This document shows, in pieces, positions 12,422-24,388 of a stretch of DNA of 64,000 nt. Origin of the DNA: Cryphonectria parasitica EP155 (taxonomy: Eukaryota; Ascomycota; Sordariomycetes; Diaporthales; Cryphonectriaceae). The translations under genes and the position numbers were made by a program. The notes beneath the pieces are model-generated. The model was not told the origin of the DNA. It searched no databases and was given only the letters and a program-made list of their open reading frames with translations. The stretch spans positions 354,759-418,758 of the forward strand of contig NW_024468911.1 in NCBI RefSeq assembly GCF_011745365.1, given 5' to 3'. Each line of letters starts with the position of its first letter. Positions within the stretch are counted from its first letter, which is position 1.

Positions 12422-13106
12422 CTATGCACCAGCATGCTCCCCCCTCCAGCTGGCGAGGGCAACCTGCCAGTCCTGGGCGTCTGAGTCACCGCACCTGTCC
12501 CTGACGAGACCCCACGTCCTGGTCCTAACGATACGCTCGACGCCCTCTTCCTGCCGCACCAGCATCGCCAGCTGTGCCGTCCTAGGCTCGGTGGGGAAGA
12601 ATCTCGCTGAGTAGGGGTCCAGCCTCTCGTCGGGCACTCTCCCCCTGTTCCTCTCGAGTTCTGCGCCCCGCGCGGCAGCCGCCGGGTCGTCCGGGTCAGG
12701 ACTGGTGGCGACGGCGGCGCAGTAGCTCAGGATGTCGGAGCGGGCCTGCCATGATGGGAAGAGCACCTGGTCCTTGAAGGCCCTACATGAGCGGGCGTCG
12801 ATCTGGCGGTGGTTCGACGGTCGCGGGTTGCGCTGCCATGTCGAGCTGGGATCGAAGCCTGCCGATGCAGGAGTGACGAGCGCGTTCAGGTTCTGGGCGA
12901 TGGTATCATCAATCGTACCGCGGGAGATCCGCAGGAAGTCTATCGGGGGAGGAGCAGGGGGGTAGTGGGCAATGGTGTCAGACATGAGCTCTCATTATTT
13001 TTCCCCACAACAGACAAAGGGGAAGAATGGTATACATACCACGTAATGCTGTCGAAGAGAAGCAGAACTGCGGTGTGAGCTTTGGCTGAGCCGTAGGCTC
13101 GCTCAT
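12422..13106 (-). CDS. Caffeine-induced death protein Cid2 / Mix23-family protein
   Basis: Two exons, 13106-13040 and 12939-12422, encode 194 residues. The intron has donor GTATGT and acceptor GATAG and joins STALR to DFLRISRGTIDD. The product starts MSEPTAQPKLTPQFCFSSTALR and continues with TIAQNLNALV, an SCRAFKDQVLFPSW block and an RVPDERLDPYSARFFP block near the C-terminal third. This layout matches the fungal Cid2-type family, related to yeast Mix23, an intermembrane-space protein linked to mitochondrial protein import. Conserved Cys residues (PQFC, RSC, SYC, DRC) fit a small redox-folded protein, though their spacing is wider than the classic twin CX9C. A start at 13202 would add a Pro/Ser-rich leader; I prefer 13106. 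The family name is from recall of conserved blocks; the role in this organism is inferred. Confidence 0.8.
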
Positions 13107-14370
13107 GATATCGCGGGACGGCAGTGGCGGAGGCGCGGAGGGAGATGACGCCGGGGAGTCCGGGTCTGGACGTTGGGGACGTGACCAGAAGAGTCGAGCC
13201 ACCTTGTCTGCTTGAGCAGCAACGTATACCGGAGCTGCAGGTGGGTGGAATTATAAAATAGATATCAAGTGTTGAAAGCTGCCCTGCTCACTTAGTGCTG
13301 TGGTGCATCAAATTTGCTGTGGTAATGTTGTCGTCATTAAGTTGTATGTAGTATATGGGGTGACTGCAATGGGGCATTAAGAGAAAGAGCAAGTGTTGGA
13401 GTTGGGGGTGGATTATGTAAGACCAGAGCCTTGGACTGCCTGCACAGCTAGGATATGACATGTACTATAAGTGCATACATAGTACATGGTGCAATCCTTC
13501 AAAACCACCCCCATACTTTGCAAGAAGTATTGTCTAGCTTTTTTTTCTTCCTATTATTTTTCCTACATGACTGTCTGGTCTAATCATGCTGGCAAGGTCG
13601 CATAAATTCTGATTATGTCCAAGCCAGGCAATTCCTCTAATCCGTGGGATGCTTCGGGACCCGCGGAAGAACTGATGGTCAACAAGCAGAGTAAGTAATA
13701 ATGGCATTCCCGGAACAAAAAACAAAACTACTTAGTACTTACATAGCACAGCATAGTAATATGCATAGTACTAGTAGTAATGAAGCAAGAGCAAAGCGAC
13801 CTCGGTTGGGTTTCTCGATATGGTCGTACTGCTCTCCAGGTACTCGCATGTACACGGCAGGTATCCTCCTCCACTTCGGTGGTCATGTGTACTTAGTCTG
13901 TACATAGTGTACACGCCTCACATGCAACTTCCCGTGGCCCCTGTAACCTCTCGTCCTTTCCGTTTTATCTTCCTCTCCCTTTTTTTTTTCTCTTCCTTTT
14001 TCTTCTTTCCCTTTTGCAATTCGGATATTTCATCCCAGCACATACAACTCAAGGTACATATCGTACATAATCAGAGAATACAGTCATTCGTTTTGATCTT
14101 GATGCGTGGCCTGTACATTTCTCCTTGTGTCTCTGCGTAATATTCTTCTTTTGGGTCCTTGCATCTTATTACTTGTCCTTCAGAACACCTCGCCGTCGAC
14201 GCGAAGACTTACTTCAGACGCGACCAATTAAGAAAGCACACCGCTACAAATCCACTTTTACCACTTCTATACCCTTCTCCTTTCCAAAGAAAAACTTGAA
14301 TTGCCAGCCTACTGCCTGGTGCTACTTGTCATCCGCTCGTTCTCTTCCCCAGATTCGACACCGCCTAGGC
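13107..14370. other. Divergent promoter region between Cid2-like gene and LCB kinase
   Basis: About 1.26 kb between two divergently transcribed genes, with no gene inside. It includes several TAGTAC/GTACATA-type repeats around 13440-13480 and 13730-13780 and a pyrimidine tract at about 13965-14010. A further pyrimidine-rich leader precedes the kinase ATG at 14371. Confidence 0.6.
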
Positions 14371-16271
14371 ATGGCCGATCAATCACCGAAACCCGAGCCC
14401 TTGGTCCGGTCTCCCGATGACACCCTACGCCTCGGCGAGAATGTCTCCCTCACGATACAAGAAGATTCTCTGCTGGTCCGAGGTACAAACACCCCGACCA
14501 AAGCCGTGCCAGGTAGACGATAAGATCCGCTGATCATCGGTTGATTGCGCAGATGGCACGTCGAGTACAACAAGCCACAAGAGCAACCGGTCATGCATAC
14601 CTCGTGCCTCAGGTACGTTCCACGCCAGGCGCTCCAGAAGCTTGGGTCGTCCGGAGAACCCTCTTTACACAGACTGGCTGGTGGCTGTGGCAGACGCTGA
14701 CGGCTCGTGCCATCCCCTCTCCCGTTGGGACATATAGGCCCTTCACGAAGATCCAGTGCCCCGCGGTCTATCCCGCTCTACAACGTCCTCTGGGCTGAGC
14801 TCTCAGCTGACCAGCACACCCTGACCGTTGATTACGCCGAGAATGTCACCGATGTGCAGCTGCAGGCTGCTAAGCTGTCGTTCTCGACCACGCTCACAGC
14901 AGCAGCAACAACCTCAGCGCCCGGAGAGGGGGAGGATTCGTCCGCTCCTGCGGACTCCGAGGCCATCACGAGATGGGTCGATACACTCATGAGCCGTGCA
15001 TACGGCCCAGCACCACGATGCAAGACCGCCTATGTGCTCGTCAATCCCCACGCCGGACCCGGCGGCGCACAGAAGAAGTGGGATCACCAGGTCAAGCCCA
15101 TCTTCGAGGCTGCCCGTATGCCCATGACGATCCACACGACCACGCGCTCCGGGGAGGCTCTGGACCTGGTGCGCCAGATGGACATAGACAAGTTCGACAT
15201 TGTTGTCCCCTGCAGCGGCGACGGGCTGGCCTATGAGGTTTACAACGGGCTAGGCAGCAGGCCCGATGCCAGCCGCGCCCTCCACAAGATCGCCGTGGCC
15301 CATGTGCCCTGCGGCAGCGGCAATGCCTTGGCCTGCAACGTCTTCGGCACCCACCGGCCCTCTCTGGCCGCCCTGGCCATCGTCAAGGGCGTGCCCACCC
15401 CGATAGACCTAATCAGCATCACCCAGGGCGGCACACGCACCCTGTCCTTCCTCAGCCAGACCCTGGGCGTCATGGCCGAGGCCGACCTGGCCACCGAGCA
15501 CCTGCGCTGGATGGGTAGCGCCCGGTTCATGTACGGTGCCCTCACCCGCATCCTCAAGAAGAAGGAGTACCCCTGCGAGCTGTACGTCAAGATGGAGGTC
15601 GAGCACAAGGAGGGCGTGCGGGATCACTACAAGAGACACAGGGAGGGCAGCGTCGTGGGCCCGGACCTCGCCGCGGCGCCATCTTTGGACAGGGAGGGCC
15701 AGGCGGGCGAGAAAGGCCTCCCGCCGCTGAGATACGGCACCACGGACGACAAAATCCCCGAGGACTGGGTCAAGGTGGACGCCGACAAGATCGGAACCAT
15801 CTTCACCGGCAATGTGAGTGACACTGACCATTCTCTACCCTGCACTGACCATCAAAGTTGCCTTTATGTGTGCGTGTGTGGCTGACCTGACCAAACTATC
15901 CGCAGCTCGCCTGGATGGCACCTGACGTACTCTTTTTCAACGCCGCCCTGATGAATGATGGATTTCTAGACGTCTACATTATCAATGCCGACGTGCCCTT
16001 TTCCAAGGTTCTTGGCCTGTTCGCGTCCAGCAGTGATAACACGTTCATCGACCACCCCCTTGTCAAATACTTCAAAGTGTCGGCATTCCGCATTGTCCCC
16101 AAGTACGAGCACGGGTACATCAGCATCGACGGCGAGAAGGTGCCGTTTGAGCCATTCCAAGCCGAAGTGCATCCTGGGCTGGGCATGGTGATTACCAAGA
16201 GAGGCACAGTGGAAGCACCGGGGCCCAAGAACTGGGATAAGGTCACTCCGGCCCAGCGGCTGATGGCTTGA
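14371..16271 (+). CDS. Sphingoid long-chain-base kinase (Lcb4/sphingosine-kinase type)
   Basis: Four exons: 14371-14482 (or to 14512), 14553-14612, 14738-15813 and 15906-16271, about 537 residues. The diacylglycerol-kinase catalytic fold shows its hallmark motifs: VLVNPHAGPGGAQKKW near residue 158, the nucleotide-binding CSGDGLAYEVYNGL near 216, and VPCGSGNALACNVFGTH near 248. These are followed by TLGVMAEADLATEHLRWMG, which covers the sphingosine-kinase C-terminal region, and the exon-4 block APDVLFFNAALMNDGFLDV. The family phosphorylates sphingosine, dihydrosphingosine or phytosphingosine to the 1-phosphates on endomembranes or the plasma membrane. Introns 2 and 3 have clear signals (GTACGT...CTGACG...ATAG; GTGAGT...CGCAG). 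The first donor is ambiguous: GTACAA at 14483 gives a 70-nt intron and GTAGAC at 14513 gives 40 nt. Both keep phase; I favour the longer. The N-terminal 50 residues are poorly conserved. Confidence 0.9.
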
Positions 16272-16809
16272 AAAACCATCCAGCACACGAGAATGGTCTC
16301 GGGGAACTGTCAGGAGAAATGTCCAACATTCTATTTAGCAGCATTCCTGCCGGCCTAAGCTCTGTTTGCGGCCTTTGTACGTAAGGCATAAGGCAGCAGA
16401 TCAGCGTCTAGAAAGAGAAAAGAAGAAGAAAGTGATACCCATAGAGAGAGGTGAACAGGAAGAAAGAAAGGAGAGAAGGAGAAAGCGGGGAAGAAAGAGT
16501 ATTGGAAAGTATGGGCTTGCTACAAGAACAGGCGCTGGACATCGAAGCGGTCACATGTTCACTCGATATAATCAGTCAACTTAATAATAGATTCCTTGGA
16601 AGCCGATGAATCAGGTCGGGGTATCTATCACATAATCCACCGATGCCACGCCGCCCGTCCATATCTGAATCAGCCGTGAACGCCAACGCCATGCCTGGTA
16701 AGCAGTGTATCCGTTCCCTTCCACTCCCTTCCGTTCTGAATGAGCCTGTTGGTATCTCCTGAACCCTTTTAGGCCTGTCTCGAGAGGGGGCCAGCACCTC
16801 GTACTAAGC
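16272..16809. other. Convergent 3' intergenic region
   Basis: 538 bp between two converging genes (LCB kinase and Rrp1). It contains an AG-rich tract at about 16410-16500 and no supported reading frame. It holds both 3' UTRs and terminators. Confidence 0.6.
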
Positions 16810-17949
16810 TCATTCACCCAGGCCACCCCACCCCTCATCGTCATCGTCCTTGCCGTCCGCCTCATCTCCACTGCTCCGGTTCCAGGGTAGACGGTCGTCG
16901 GCCAGCGAGTCTTTGGATCGTATCCGCACCGCAGTGCTGAGCGTCTCTTTGCGCAGGGTTTCGACCAGATCGTTGATGCGCTGCAGAACCTCGCGGCCAG
17001 ACAAAGTATCGTTGCTAGCCTCCGTCTTCTTCTTCTTCATTTCCCGCTTATTCTTCGTCTCGTCTCCGCCGGCGTCACTCTCGTCCTCGCTTCCCTCAAG
17101 CATGCCTGCCTTCTCGGCCTCGTCCACCCAGATGTCGACGGCGTGCAGCTTGAGGCCGACGGGGACCATCTTGGGCATGAGGCCATCCTCCTCCGGCTCG
17201 CGCCTGCTCTCCTCGTCGGGCCGCAGGGGCCAGTCCGCAAGCAGACGCAACACCTGCTCGACCTTATCTGTATCCCACCTGACCTCGTCGTTGGTCTTGG
17301 CTTCGTCGGCGGCCACCGCCTTGCCATCGGCCCTCCTCTTCCTGCTAGCGCTGCTGCCACCGGCCTGTTTCTTGTTCGTCGTCGTCTTCTTTGTCTTGGC
17401 CGCCTCGGACGCCCGGCTCTGCGCCCACACAAGGCTTACACCCAGTACCCTTCTCACCAGTAACAGAAACTTCTCCATGCGGAGCACGTCAATGCCCGTG
17501 GTCCACTCGCGGGCCATGGTGGCCCAGAAACCCCGCAGCCAGGGAGCGACGGCCTCCTCAGGTAGGATCCAGACGAGCTCGGCCAGGTCCCTGCAGAGCT
17601 GCTGCTGGGGCAGCGGGCGGTCGCACATCCAGAGGGCGTAGAAAAGGCCCTTCCAGAGCTTGAGAATGTCGAGGGTGGAGAGCGAGGACGAGATGTGTTT
17701 TGCGGAGAGGAATGTGCATAGGGAGGCCAAGGCCTGCTCGCGTGCCTTGCGGTCTTTAGATGGGGGGAAGAAGAAGAAAAGAGAGACAACACAGTTAGTC
17801 ATTGAGTCTGCCTTGCTTGCTTCTCGCTGCAGGGGAAGGGAGGAGAGAAGAAGATGAAGTGGGAAACGGGGGATGAATTATGGGGCTCACTTACCACTGG
17901 AGGCCATGTTCCTGATGAACGGCATGGAATTCTCCTGCGATGATGCCAT
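16810..17949 (-). CDS. RRP1: Ribosomal RNA processing protein Rrp1 (Nop52 family)
   Basis: Two exons, 17949-17895 and 17753-16810, encode 332 residues. The intron has donor GTAAGT, branch TGACTAAC and acceptor CTAAAG and joins MASSQENSMPFIRNMASS to DRKAREQALASLCTFLSAK. Residues about 10-215 carry the Nop52 helical domain, with the family blocks LDILKLWKGLFYALWMCDRP, LCRDLAELVW and a later GLKLHAVDIWVDE. A Lys/Thr-rich insert (KTKKTTTNKK and KRRADGK, about 150-185) resembles a nuclear or nucleolar localisation segment. The C-terminal third is acidic and Lys-rich and ends in DDDDEGWGGLGE. Rrp1 is a nucleolar factor needed for processing of ITS1/27S pre-rRNA to 25S/5.8S and 60S subunit maturation. 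The gene converges on the LCB kinase; the two are not functionally linked. Confidence 0.88.
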
Positions 17950-18749
17950 GGCGATCGATCTCTGGAGGTTTGATATCCTTTGATGTAGGTCGAGAATAAG
18001 TCCAGTAGGGAAGTGCAATTATGTTTGTTAGGGTCTTCCCCTCTTCTTGGCGGTGCTGGGAGCTTGAGAGAGAAAGAGAACTGGAGACGATCTAAAATGC
18101 GGCAGAAAAAAAAGTTTTGGCGGTGTTGAACACTATAAGATACTGCTGTACGTTAGCGGGCTGTACTTTGGTAGTACACCGTTTACCGGGGGGTACTTGG
18201 AGGGGGCGGGGACGCAGGGCCTGCAGGGTCGTTTGATTGGCGAATAGCGTTGGCGGCTCAGGGCTTCCTGGGCCTCTTCTTCACACCCCCTCCCCTCGAA
18301 AGACCCTAGCCGCTGCTCAGCATCGTTAGAGGCTTTCAACGGCACTGAGAAGAAGGACACCACGATAGGCTTATTAGAGGTGGTTTTTTTTTTCTTCACT
18401 CAACTTAGCACGCAGCCCTATGCAATGCAAAGCAAGGTTCGATGAGAAAGACTTGTATGAGGTTGCCTCTCACTACTAGGCGGACCTGAAGTCATGTTTA
18501 GGTTGGGATCAGGTATGTAGATACACATATATATATATATTGTTTTGTTTCTTCCTTATTTTTAATTTTTGCTCTCTCGCCTCCTCCTTCTCTATCGCAT
18601 TCATAAATATCACTTCGCCCCCACCCTCTATGTCCACTGGATATAAAATCTCCAAAAGTCCAAAAAGTAAAGAGATCACCTCAAAAGGATCCAAAAGGCA
18701 AAACCAATTATCTACTACCAACGTCTACATAGAACACGCAGACAGTCAT
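17950..18749. other. Intergenic region upstream of Rrp1
   Basis: 800 bp containing the Rrp1 promoter and the 3' side of the MFS transporter gene. A TA dinucleotide run lies at about 18525-18541. I see no supported gene. Confidence 0.6.
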
Positions 18750-20392
18750 CTAAAACTTGCGAGCCAACTTAGACCTAGCCCTGATCTGAGGTCCAAAGAA
18801 ATAGAGGATATACACCAGGGCGACCAGGCCAAAGGAGACGAAGCCCAGTGTGGCCATGGCCCACTTTGTGCTCATGTTCTCGAACATAGCGATACCAGCG
18901 TGGGCGCAGCCGGCGGCGATGAGGAAACTGGGGATCAGGAATGCGGCGACGGCGGAGGCGGCCACGTTGGGGTACGAGTCGGTAAGGTAGTTCAGCATGG
19001 CCAGCCACAGGAAAGGATCACAGATGGCGAGCAGGCCGCCGGCGATGACGGGCGACCAGTAGCTGACGCTACCGTCGTCGGTGAAAGCGAACCACAACAG
19101 AGAGATGGGGAAGCCCCAGACGCCGACGAGCGAGGTGAGGAAGCGGGCCTCGGGGCGGTTGGTGCCGTGCTTGAGACGGTCGCGCTTGTAGAGCCAGGTC
19201 TGGAGGGGCACGATGCAGAACATGATGGCCACGCCGACAACAAAGTTCAGGTAGGTAAGGTCGGCGCCGATGTATCTATCGAGGAAGAACGCAAAGGTCA
19301 GAAAGGGGAGGGCGGATGATGAATACAGCGTAGTTAACTCACGAGAGGCCATTGTTAAACACAAAGACGTCAAAGACGCCGTCCAGATACAGGAACAGCA
19401 GGCCATAGGCAAAGCCGTTATACAGACCCAGGAAGATGACAATGGGCTCGGTGACCATAATGCGCAGGGCCATGGTGGTGACGAAGCGCATCTCCTTGGC
19501 GACGTCGATGCGCTCTTCAGCGATAGCAATCTCTTCTGGGTTCTCGGACTGGTGCTTCTTGACAGCATTGGCGATAACGATGCGCGGCAGTGTCTCCGGG
19601 AGGAAGCACATGCCCACAGCAAAGGCGGCACCAATGATAACATTGATCCAGAAGATCCAGGGCAGGCCCATGTTGACGTTGTCAGTAATCCACTCGCCCA
19701 CGGGCGAGCCTAGGCTGGGCCCTGTGTTGGCAGAGGCAACGAAGAGGGCCATGGGCTGACCTGCGCCGTCAGAGTCGCCGAACAGGTCAGCGATGGTGCC
19801 GGCGACATTGCACAGAGCCACACTGCCGGCGGTTCCGCAGAGGAACTGGAAAATGATGAGCATGGGCAGGTTAAGGGCCTTTGCGCAGCCAATGTTGAGG
19901 ATGGCGTAGATGAAGATAGCCACGACATAGACCCATTTGCGACCGCCGATATCACTGCGAGGAGAGGAAAGCCAAGTCAGCAAGAAACACACACGAAACA
20001 ACAACAACAAGAAGAAGAAGAAGAAGAAGAGAGACATACGAGAGGGGTCCAAGGAAGGCTGGTCCGATAGCAGTGCCTATGATGAACATGGACTGGCCGA
20101 GGGCAACAATCTGCGTAGAGCCGCCATATTGATCCTGGACGAGGAACTCGGCGCTGACGTAGGTGGTGGTGGTGAGGGTCACAAAGACCTGCAGCATGCA
20201 GTACCAGAAGACGATGAACCACTTCTTGAAGGAGCCCCAGTGCATGGGGTGGTGCTCGTCAGCAGTCTTGACGCGCTGGAGGGCGGCGAGGGTCGAGTCG
20301 GCGACATCGCTGCTGTCGTCGGGGCTGCGATGCGTCGACTTTTCGATATCGCCCTTTTCCTTTTCGACCACGGGTGGTGATTGCGATGCCAT
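18750..20392 (-). CDS. Major facilitator superfamily transporter, DHA1 drug/polyamine type
   Basis: Three exons, 20392-20040, 19954-19343 and 19275-18750, encode 496 residues. Introns use GTATGT...CTGAC...GCAG and GTGAGT...CTGACC...ATAG, both in phase 2, joining PLS to DIGGRKW and NNGLS to YIGADL. A cytosolic N-terminus of about 55 residues precedes 12 predicted membrane segments. The loop 2-3 signature GPLSDIGGRKW is MFS motif A. A central cytosolic loop of about 60 charged residues (HQSENPEEIAIAEERIDVAK) separates the two six-helix halves. The N-terminal block WFIVFWYCMLQVFVTLTTTT followed by YVSAEF is typical of DHA1 (12-TM drug:proton antiporter, Tpo/Flr-like) proteins in ascomycetes. The substrate cannot be told from sequence. 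No biosynthetic genes are adjacent, so a cluster-specific exporter role is not supported. Confidence 0.88.
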
Positions 20393-23303
20393 TTTCCCTG
20401 GGTGTGGGTGTATCTCTCGCTCTCTTCTGCCTCTTCCTGTATTCTCTCTGTCTCTATATCTCTTTCTCTCTCTATCTGTTTCTCACAGACACTCTCTCGC
20501 TCGGTCAAGTCCGGAACCTGGTGGAGGAGGAGGAGAGGGAGCACAGCTCAGCTTCAACAACAGCAACTCTTCTTCTCGACCCGGCTCGGCTCAACTCCGA
20601 TCAAAGGGACTTGGGCGAGATAGTGATCGTCGTGTGACAACCGTCGTGGTCGGTGGAGGAGGAGAAAAAGAAAAAGGCACGAGACACGATTCAGAGCCGC
20701 CACACAACACTGGAAAAGGACCGGAAAGGACCCTACTTTTGAATCAAGAGCTTCTGGAACTAATAAACTATGGAGACCAGCACCAGGTACAGTACATCTT
20801 CTGTCCCTGGCCCATCCCAGGATTAGGATGGGGGTCTGGCTGCCACAGCTGCGATAAGGTGTGAGCAGAACAGGGGTGGTAAGGCGAATTATTCATACCC
20901 AAGTATAGATTGACTGGTACCAGTAAAGTAGTAGGAGTACATGGTTTGTATGGGAAGCAGTGAGAGGGATATTTTGGTTCTTCTCTCTTCACCCCCCCTC
21001 CTCTCTCTCTTTCTCGTACCTCCGAAACCAACACGCTCTAGAAGCGTTTGCAAAAGGCAAGAGACAAGACAGGCTAATTAAGTACTTAATTAGTGTTATC
21101 GTCCCCCATCATTACTTCCTCGTCATTCTCCTATTCGTCTACTTCTGCCTCTTTTTTTTTCTCTCCTTCCGTTAGCTCCTTCCCCCCCCCTCTTCTTCTT
21201 CTTTCCTCCCTTTGAAGTCGTATGTATTTGTCTGAGCGAAAACGAGGAGGGAAAGAGGGAAACAACAGGCCACTTCAACTCTCAGCTGTGTCGAACTTGA
21301 GAAATTTCTTTTTTATCTGGGTCGGTGGTCATCCTTGCTAGACAGGACTAGGGAGCTGGAGAGAATCGATCGAGAAGGCCCTTGATTGGCATTCCTGCAG
21401 AGATAGCGGACCGGCCGTCGCGGGCGGTTTTCGAGCCGCGGTTGAGCCCTAAAGAAGGGGCCCCCCGGCAAGGGTGGGACGCGCCACGACAAGGGGTTGA
21501 AGGTGGTGTGGTGGGGTTGAAAATGCCCAGGTGGTGGCACGTCGAGATAAGCGTCGCCATGCCTCTTGGTATTTCTTGTTCGTGTGCATACCATGCTCGG
21601 ATAGGACAGAATCTGTGAGGAAAAAAAGTGACAGATGGACCGATTTGGCTTGGCACATAAGCACCAGCAGCAGATTATCAAATTTCGAGAAACATCAAGA
21701 CATACTTCAGAATGGAAGAATGAAGAGGAGGGGGAGAAAACAAAGGAACCAATCGCTTTCCAAGAACTAACTCCCAAGGATTCCCCTCCTGCTGTGGGAC
21801 GTTTCTCTGCAGTGGGAACTGCTCTTTGAGTGGTTCCACTCATTCTATTTTATGCTCGTACAATTTACAAGCAACAAGTACCGCTACATAGTATTTTGCG
21901 TAGCACAGTACATTCGTTCATGATACAGTTTTTTGATTTCTCAATGCGTACTATTACCTCTTGGCAACCATCGTCGACCACTTGCATTTATCGTCATCTC
22001 TTGACTGGACGACGGTCTGGTTCATTACTGGCGTCGAAGCCATCTTCCCTCTATCTCTCTCCAAGATAATGAACCTACTGCGCAGGCGATGGCCGTGTTA
22101 TCGCCCACGATTCACTCAGACTGGCCACAGGGCATCGCCGCATTCCGCTGCCACATTATCTTTCATGCCCATCTTCCCTTTTGCTCAGCTTTGCCGGAAC
22201 TAGCTCCCGCTGCACGTCTTCTTATCCGGAGCAATCCTCACAGGGTTGAGCCCTGAATGTCCGTCTCGACTTCCATACGTAAGTAGAGAAGCCCCCTTTT
22301 TTTTTTTTTTAAGAAAGAGACAGTACTAAGCTAAGGCCCTTGACTCGGCACCCTCGGGGGCATTTTCAAATTAGGCCTTCAATATATATACTAAGTATGT
22401 ACTATCCTACTATGGGCGGTCGTGGTCAAATTAGTCGTCGTGGCCTCCGGCATCTCCCCCAGATTTCAGCTGATACAACTACTGTCAGTACGTATACTAT
22501 GGCGTGGAATGACTATCTTGACACATTTCCATCACGCGTTCCCTTTACATTGCCATATCGTCGCCCCCCTTCCGTCCAGTTCTCGTGATGCAGTCTTGAA
22601 GTATGAGAGAAAAAAGGAGGGCGGGCTTTGTACAGTACATTGCCTCGGGCACCTTCAGCTGCTCCATCCATAGTACTACCTTTCAAAGTATGTACGAGCA
22701 CTACGAATGATTGGTGGTGCCACGAGGTTAGACTTGCGACCATAGATTGCGACCATGCACAGCAGATCAAGCGGATGCACAGCACACTGCAGAAGACGTA
22801 TGTACGTCCATGGTAAAGGAATGGTACCCACCTCGTAGCATGCGGGATGCAGCTGTCCTAGGTCACCATTCCGTCTTTGACCCAGAGAGTCGGGAACGTG
22901 GCATGCACGTCAAGGCACCAGGGAAAAAGAAAGAAAGAAGGAAAAAAAAGGTTGTATGCAGGACTAGGTTCTGTGCTTATCTAGCATACATCACAGCCTG
23001 GAGAACAAGGTGTGGAGGTTGTTTTTTGTCTGGTCATCCTCGATACATGTGGGAGTATAGCCAGGCTGTCCGGCAATACATTCCGGCGGCGGGAGACCGC
23101 AGTGGAGAGAGCGATCTGAGTGAAACAGCAGAATATATCCATCAACACCTACTGACGTCCAGTAGTAGTGGTAGAAGCAGTAGTATACTTACTCAGTATT
23201 TGATCTCCCAGACTCATCTGGTCGACCGACCTGTTAATGATCTCACCCACACGAATCAGAACATCCAAACATATAGTACCTACAGCACATATCTCCGACA
23301 GAG
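20393..23303. other. 2.9-kb intergenic region upstream of two divergent genes
   Basis: It lies between the MFS gene (minus) and the cyclo-ligase-like gene (plus). It contains CT-rich tracts at about 20410-20480 and 21000-21015, C/T runs at 21150-21210, a poly-T run at about 22297-22311 and several GTAC-rich palindromic stretches. Open frames here lack any recognisable domain and have low-complexity composition. One plus-strand frame (22747-23571) overlaps the downstream gene out of frame and is rejected. Confidence 0.55.
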
Positions 23304-24107
23304 ATGTCTCTTGCTCACGGTGGTGCTGACCACAAAGCTGAAATCCGCTCCAAGATCTGGACTGAGCTGCGCAAGGTCGCCCTCCCAGACTCGCGCTTCC
23401 ACTTCGACTTCTCGAGCTTTATCGCCGACTTCGAGGGCTCCCAGGCGGCCAACGAGACCCTCCTGGCCCACCCCTCCTTCACCGCATGCACCTGTGTCTT
23501 CATCACCCCAGACAACTGCCTCGAGCACCTGCGCGAGAAGACCCTCGCCGCGGGAGTCAAGATCCTCATGACCACCTATGGCATCCGCAGGGGTTTCTGG
23601 CTGCTGGACCCCTCACGGATCGACAACCCGGCGCTGTTCAAATATGCCGCCACCCTGGACGGCATGGAGAAGATCGGCACGCCTGTCACCCTCCAGGACA
23701 TCGCCGCCATGCACCTCAAAGTCGGGCTGATGGTCACGGGCACGGGCGCCATCAACAAGAAGGGCATCCGCTTCGGTAAGGGCCACGGCTTCTTCGACCT
23801 GGAATGGGCTATGCTGTACTCTATCGGCATCGTCGGCCCGCACACAACCACTGCCGCCGTTGTCCATGACTGCCAGGTGCTGGACGAGGAGCTGGTCCCG
23901 GAGGCCTTCGACACCGTATGCGACTTGATCATCACGCCCACCAGGCTCATAACCGCGGCAGACGCCAGCGTCAGCAAGCCAAGGTGCGGCATACTATGGG
24001 ATAAGCTAACGGCTGGCATGTTGGAGGACATCCCACCCCTGCAGGAACTGAAAAGCCTGCGCTTGTCATCACCGGAAGCAGCAACTAGAGGGAATACCAT
24101 GACTTGA
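23304..24107 (+). CDS. 5-formyltetrahydrofolate cyclo-ligase-like protein (MTHFS/MTHFSD type)
   Basis: A single exon of 267 residues starting ATGTCTCTTGC at 23304. The protein has an alpha/beta layout of the NagB/RpiA/CoA-transferase-like superfamily: an N-terminal helix with IWTELRKVAL, a block HPSFTACTCVFITPDNCLEH, a central TTYGIRRGFWLLDP and IGTPVTLQDIAAMHLKVGLM, and the diagnostic nucleotide-binding loop GIRFGKGHGFFDLEWAMLYS, followed by ITPTRLI near the C-terminus. True cyclo-ligases convert 5-formyl-THF to 5,10-methenyl-THF with ATP. Members with GKGxGFxDLE are usually annotated as cyclo-ligase-like, of uncertain substrate. Codon use is strongly GC-ending like its neighbours. Folate or related one-carbon chemistry is inferred from family only. 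Confidence 0.78.
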   Translation: MSLAHGGADHKAEIRSKIWTELRKVALPDSRFHFDFSSFIADFEGSQAANETLLAHPSFTACTCVFITPDNCLEHLREKTLAAGVKILMTTYGIRRGFWLLDPSRIDNPALFKYAATLDGMEKIGTPVTLQDIAAMHLKVGLMVTGTGAINKKGIRFGKGHGFFDLEWAMLYSIGIVGPHTTTAAVVHDCQVLDEELVPEAFDTVCDLIITPTRLITAADASVSKPRCGILWDKLTAGMLEDIPPLQELKSLRLSSPEAATRGNTMT

Positions 24108-24388
24108 AGGAGAAGAAAATCCCTCTGCAAGAAAGCCTCTGGTAGGGAGTTGTACGATTGCTTGGACGGTTGCATTGTATCCACTTGCTTGGTGTTTCAG
24201 AAGCCTATCTTATGCGGCGGCTTTTTGGTCCTCCCCCGGAAATGACGCCGACCTGGTCACACACTCAGGGCAGTAATTTTGCGGTCTGAATTTCTTTGTA
24301 CATGGTTGAAGAAGACAACGGGAAAGAAAGCCTTGAACATTACAACACATCTGCTGGATTAGCTTGTCTATATATGCTTGTATATCCC

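Noticed and set aside
22747..23571. 274-residue plus-strand ORF upstream of and overlapping the cyclo-ligase-like gene
   Set aside because: Its second half reads the cyclo-ligase exon out of frame; the first half has no recognisable features.
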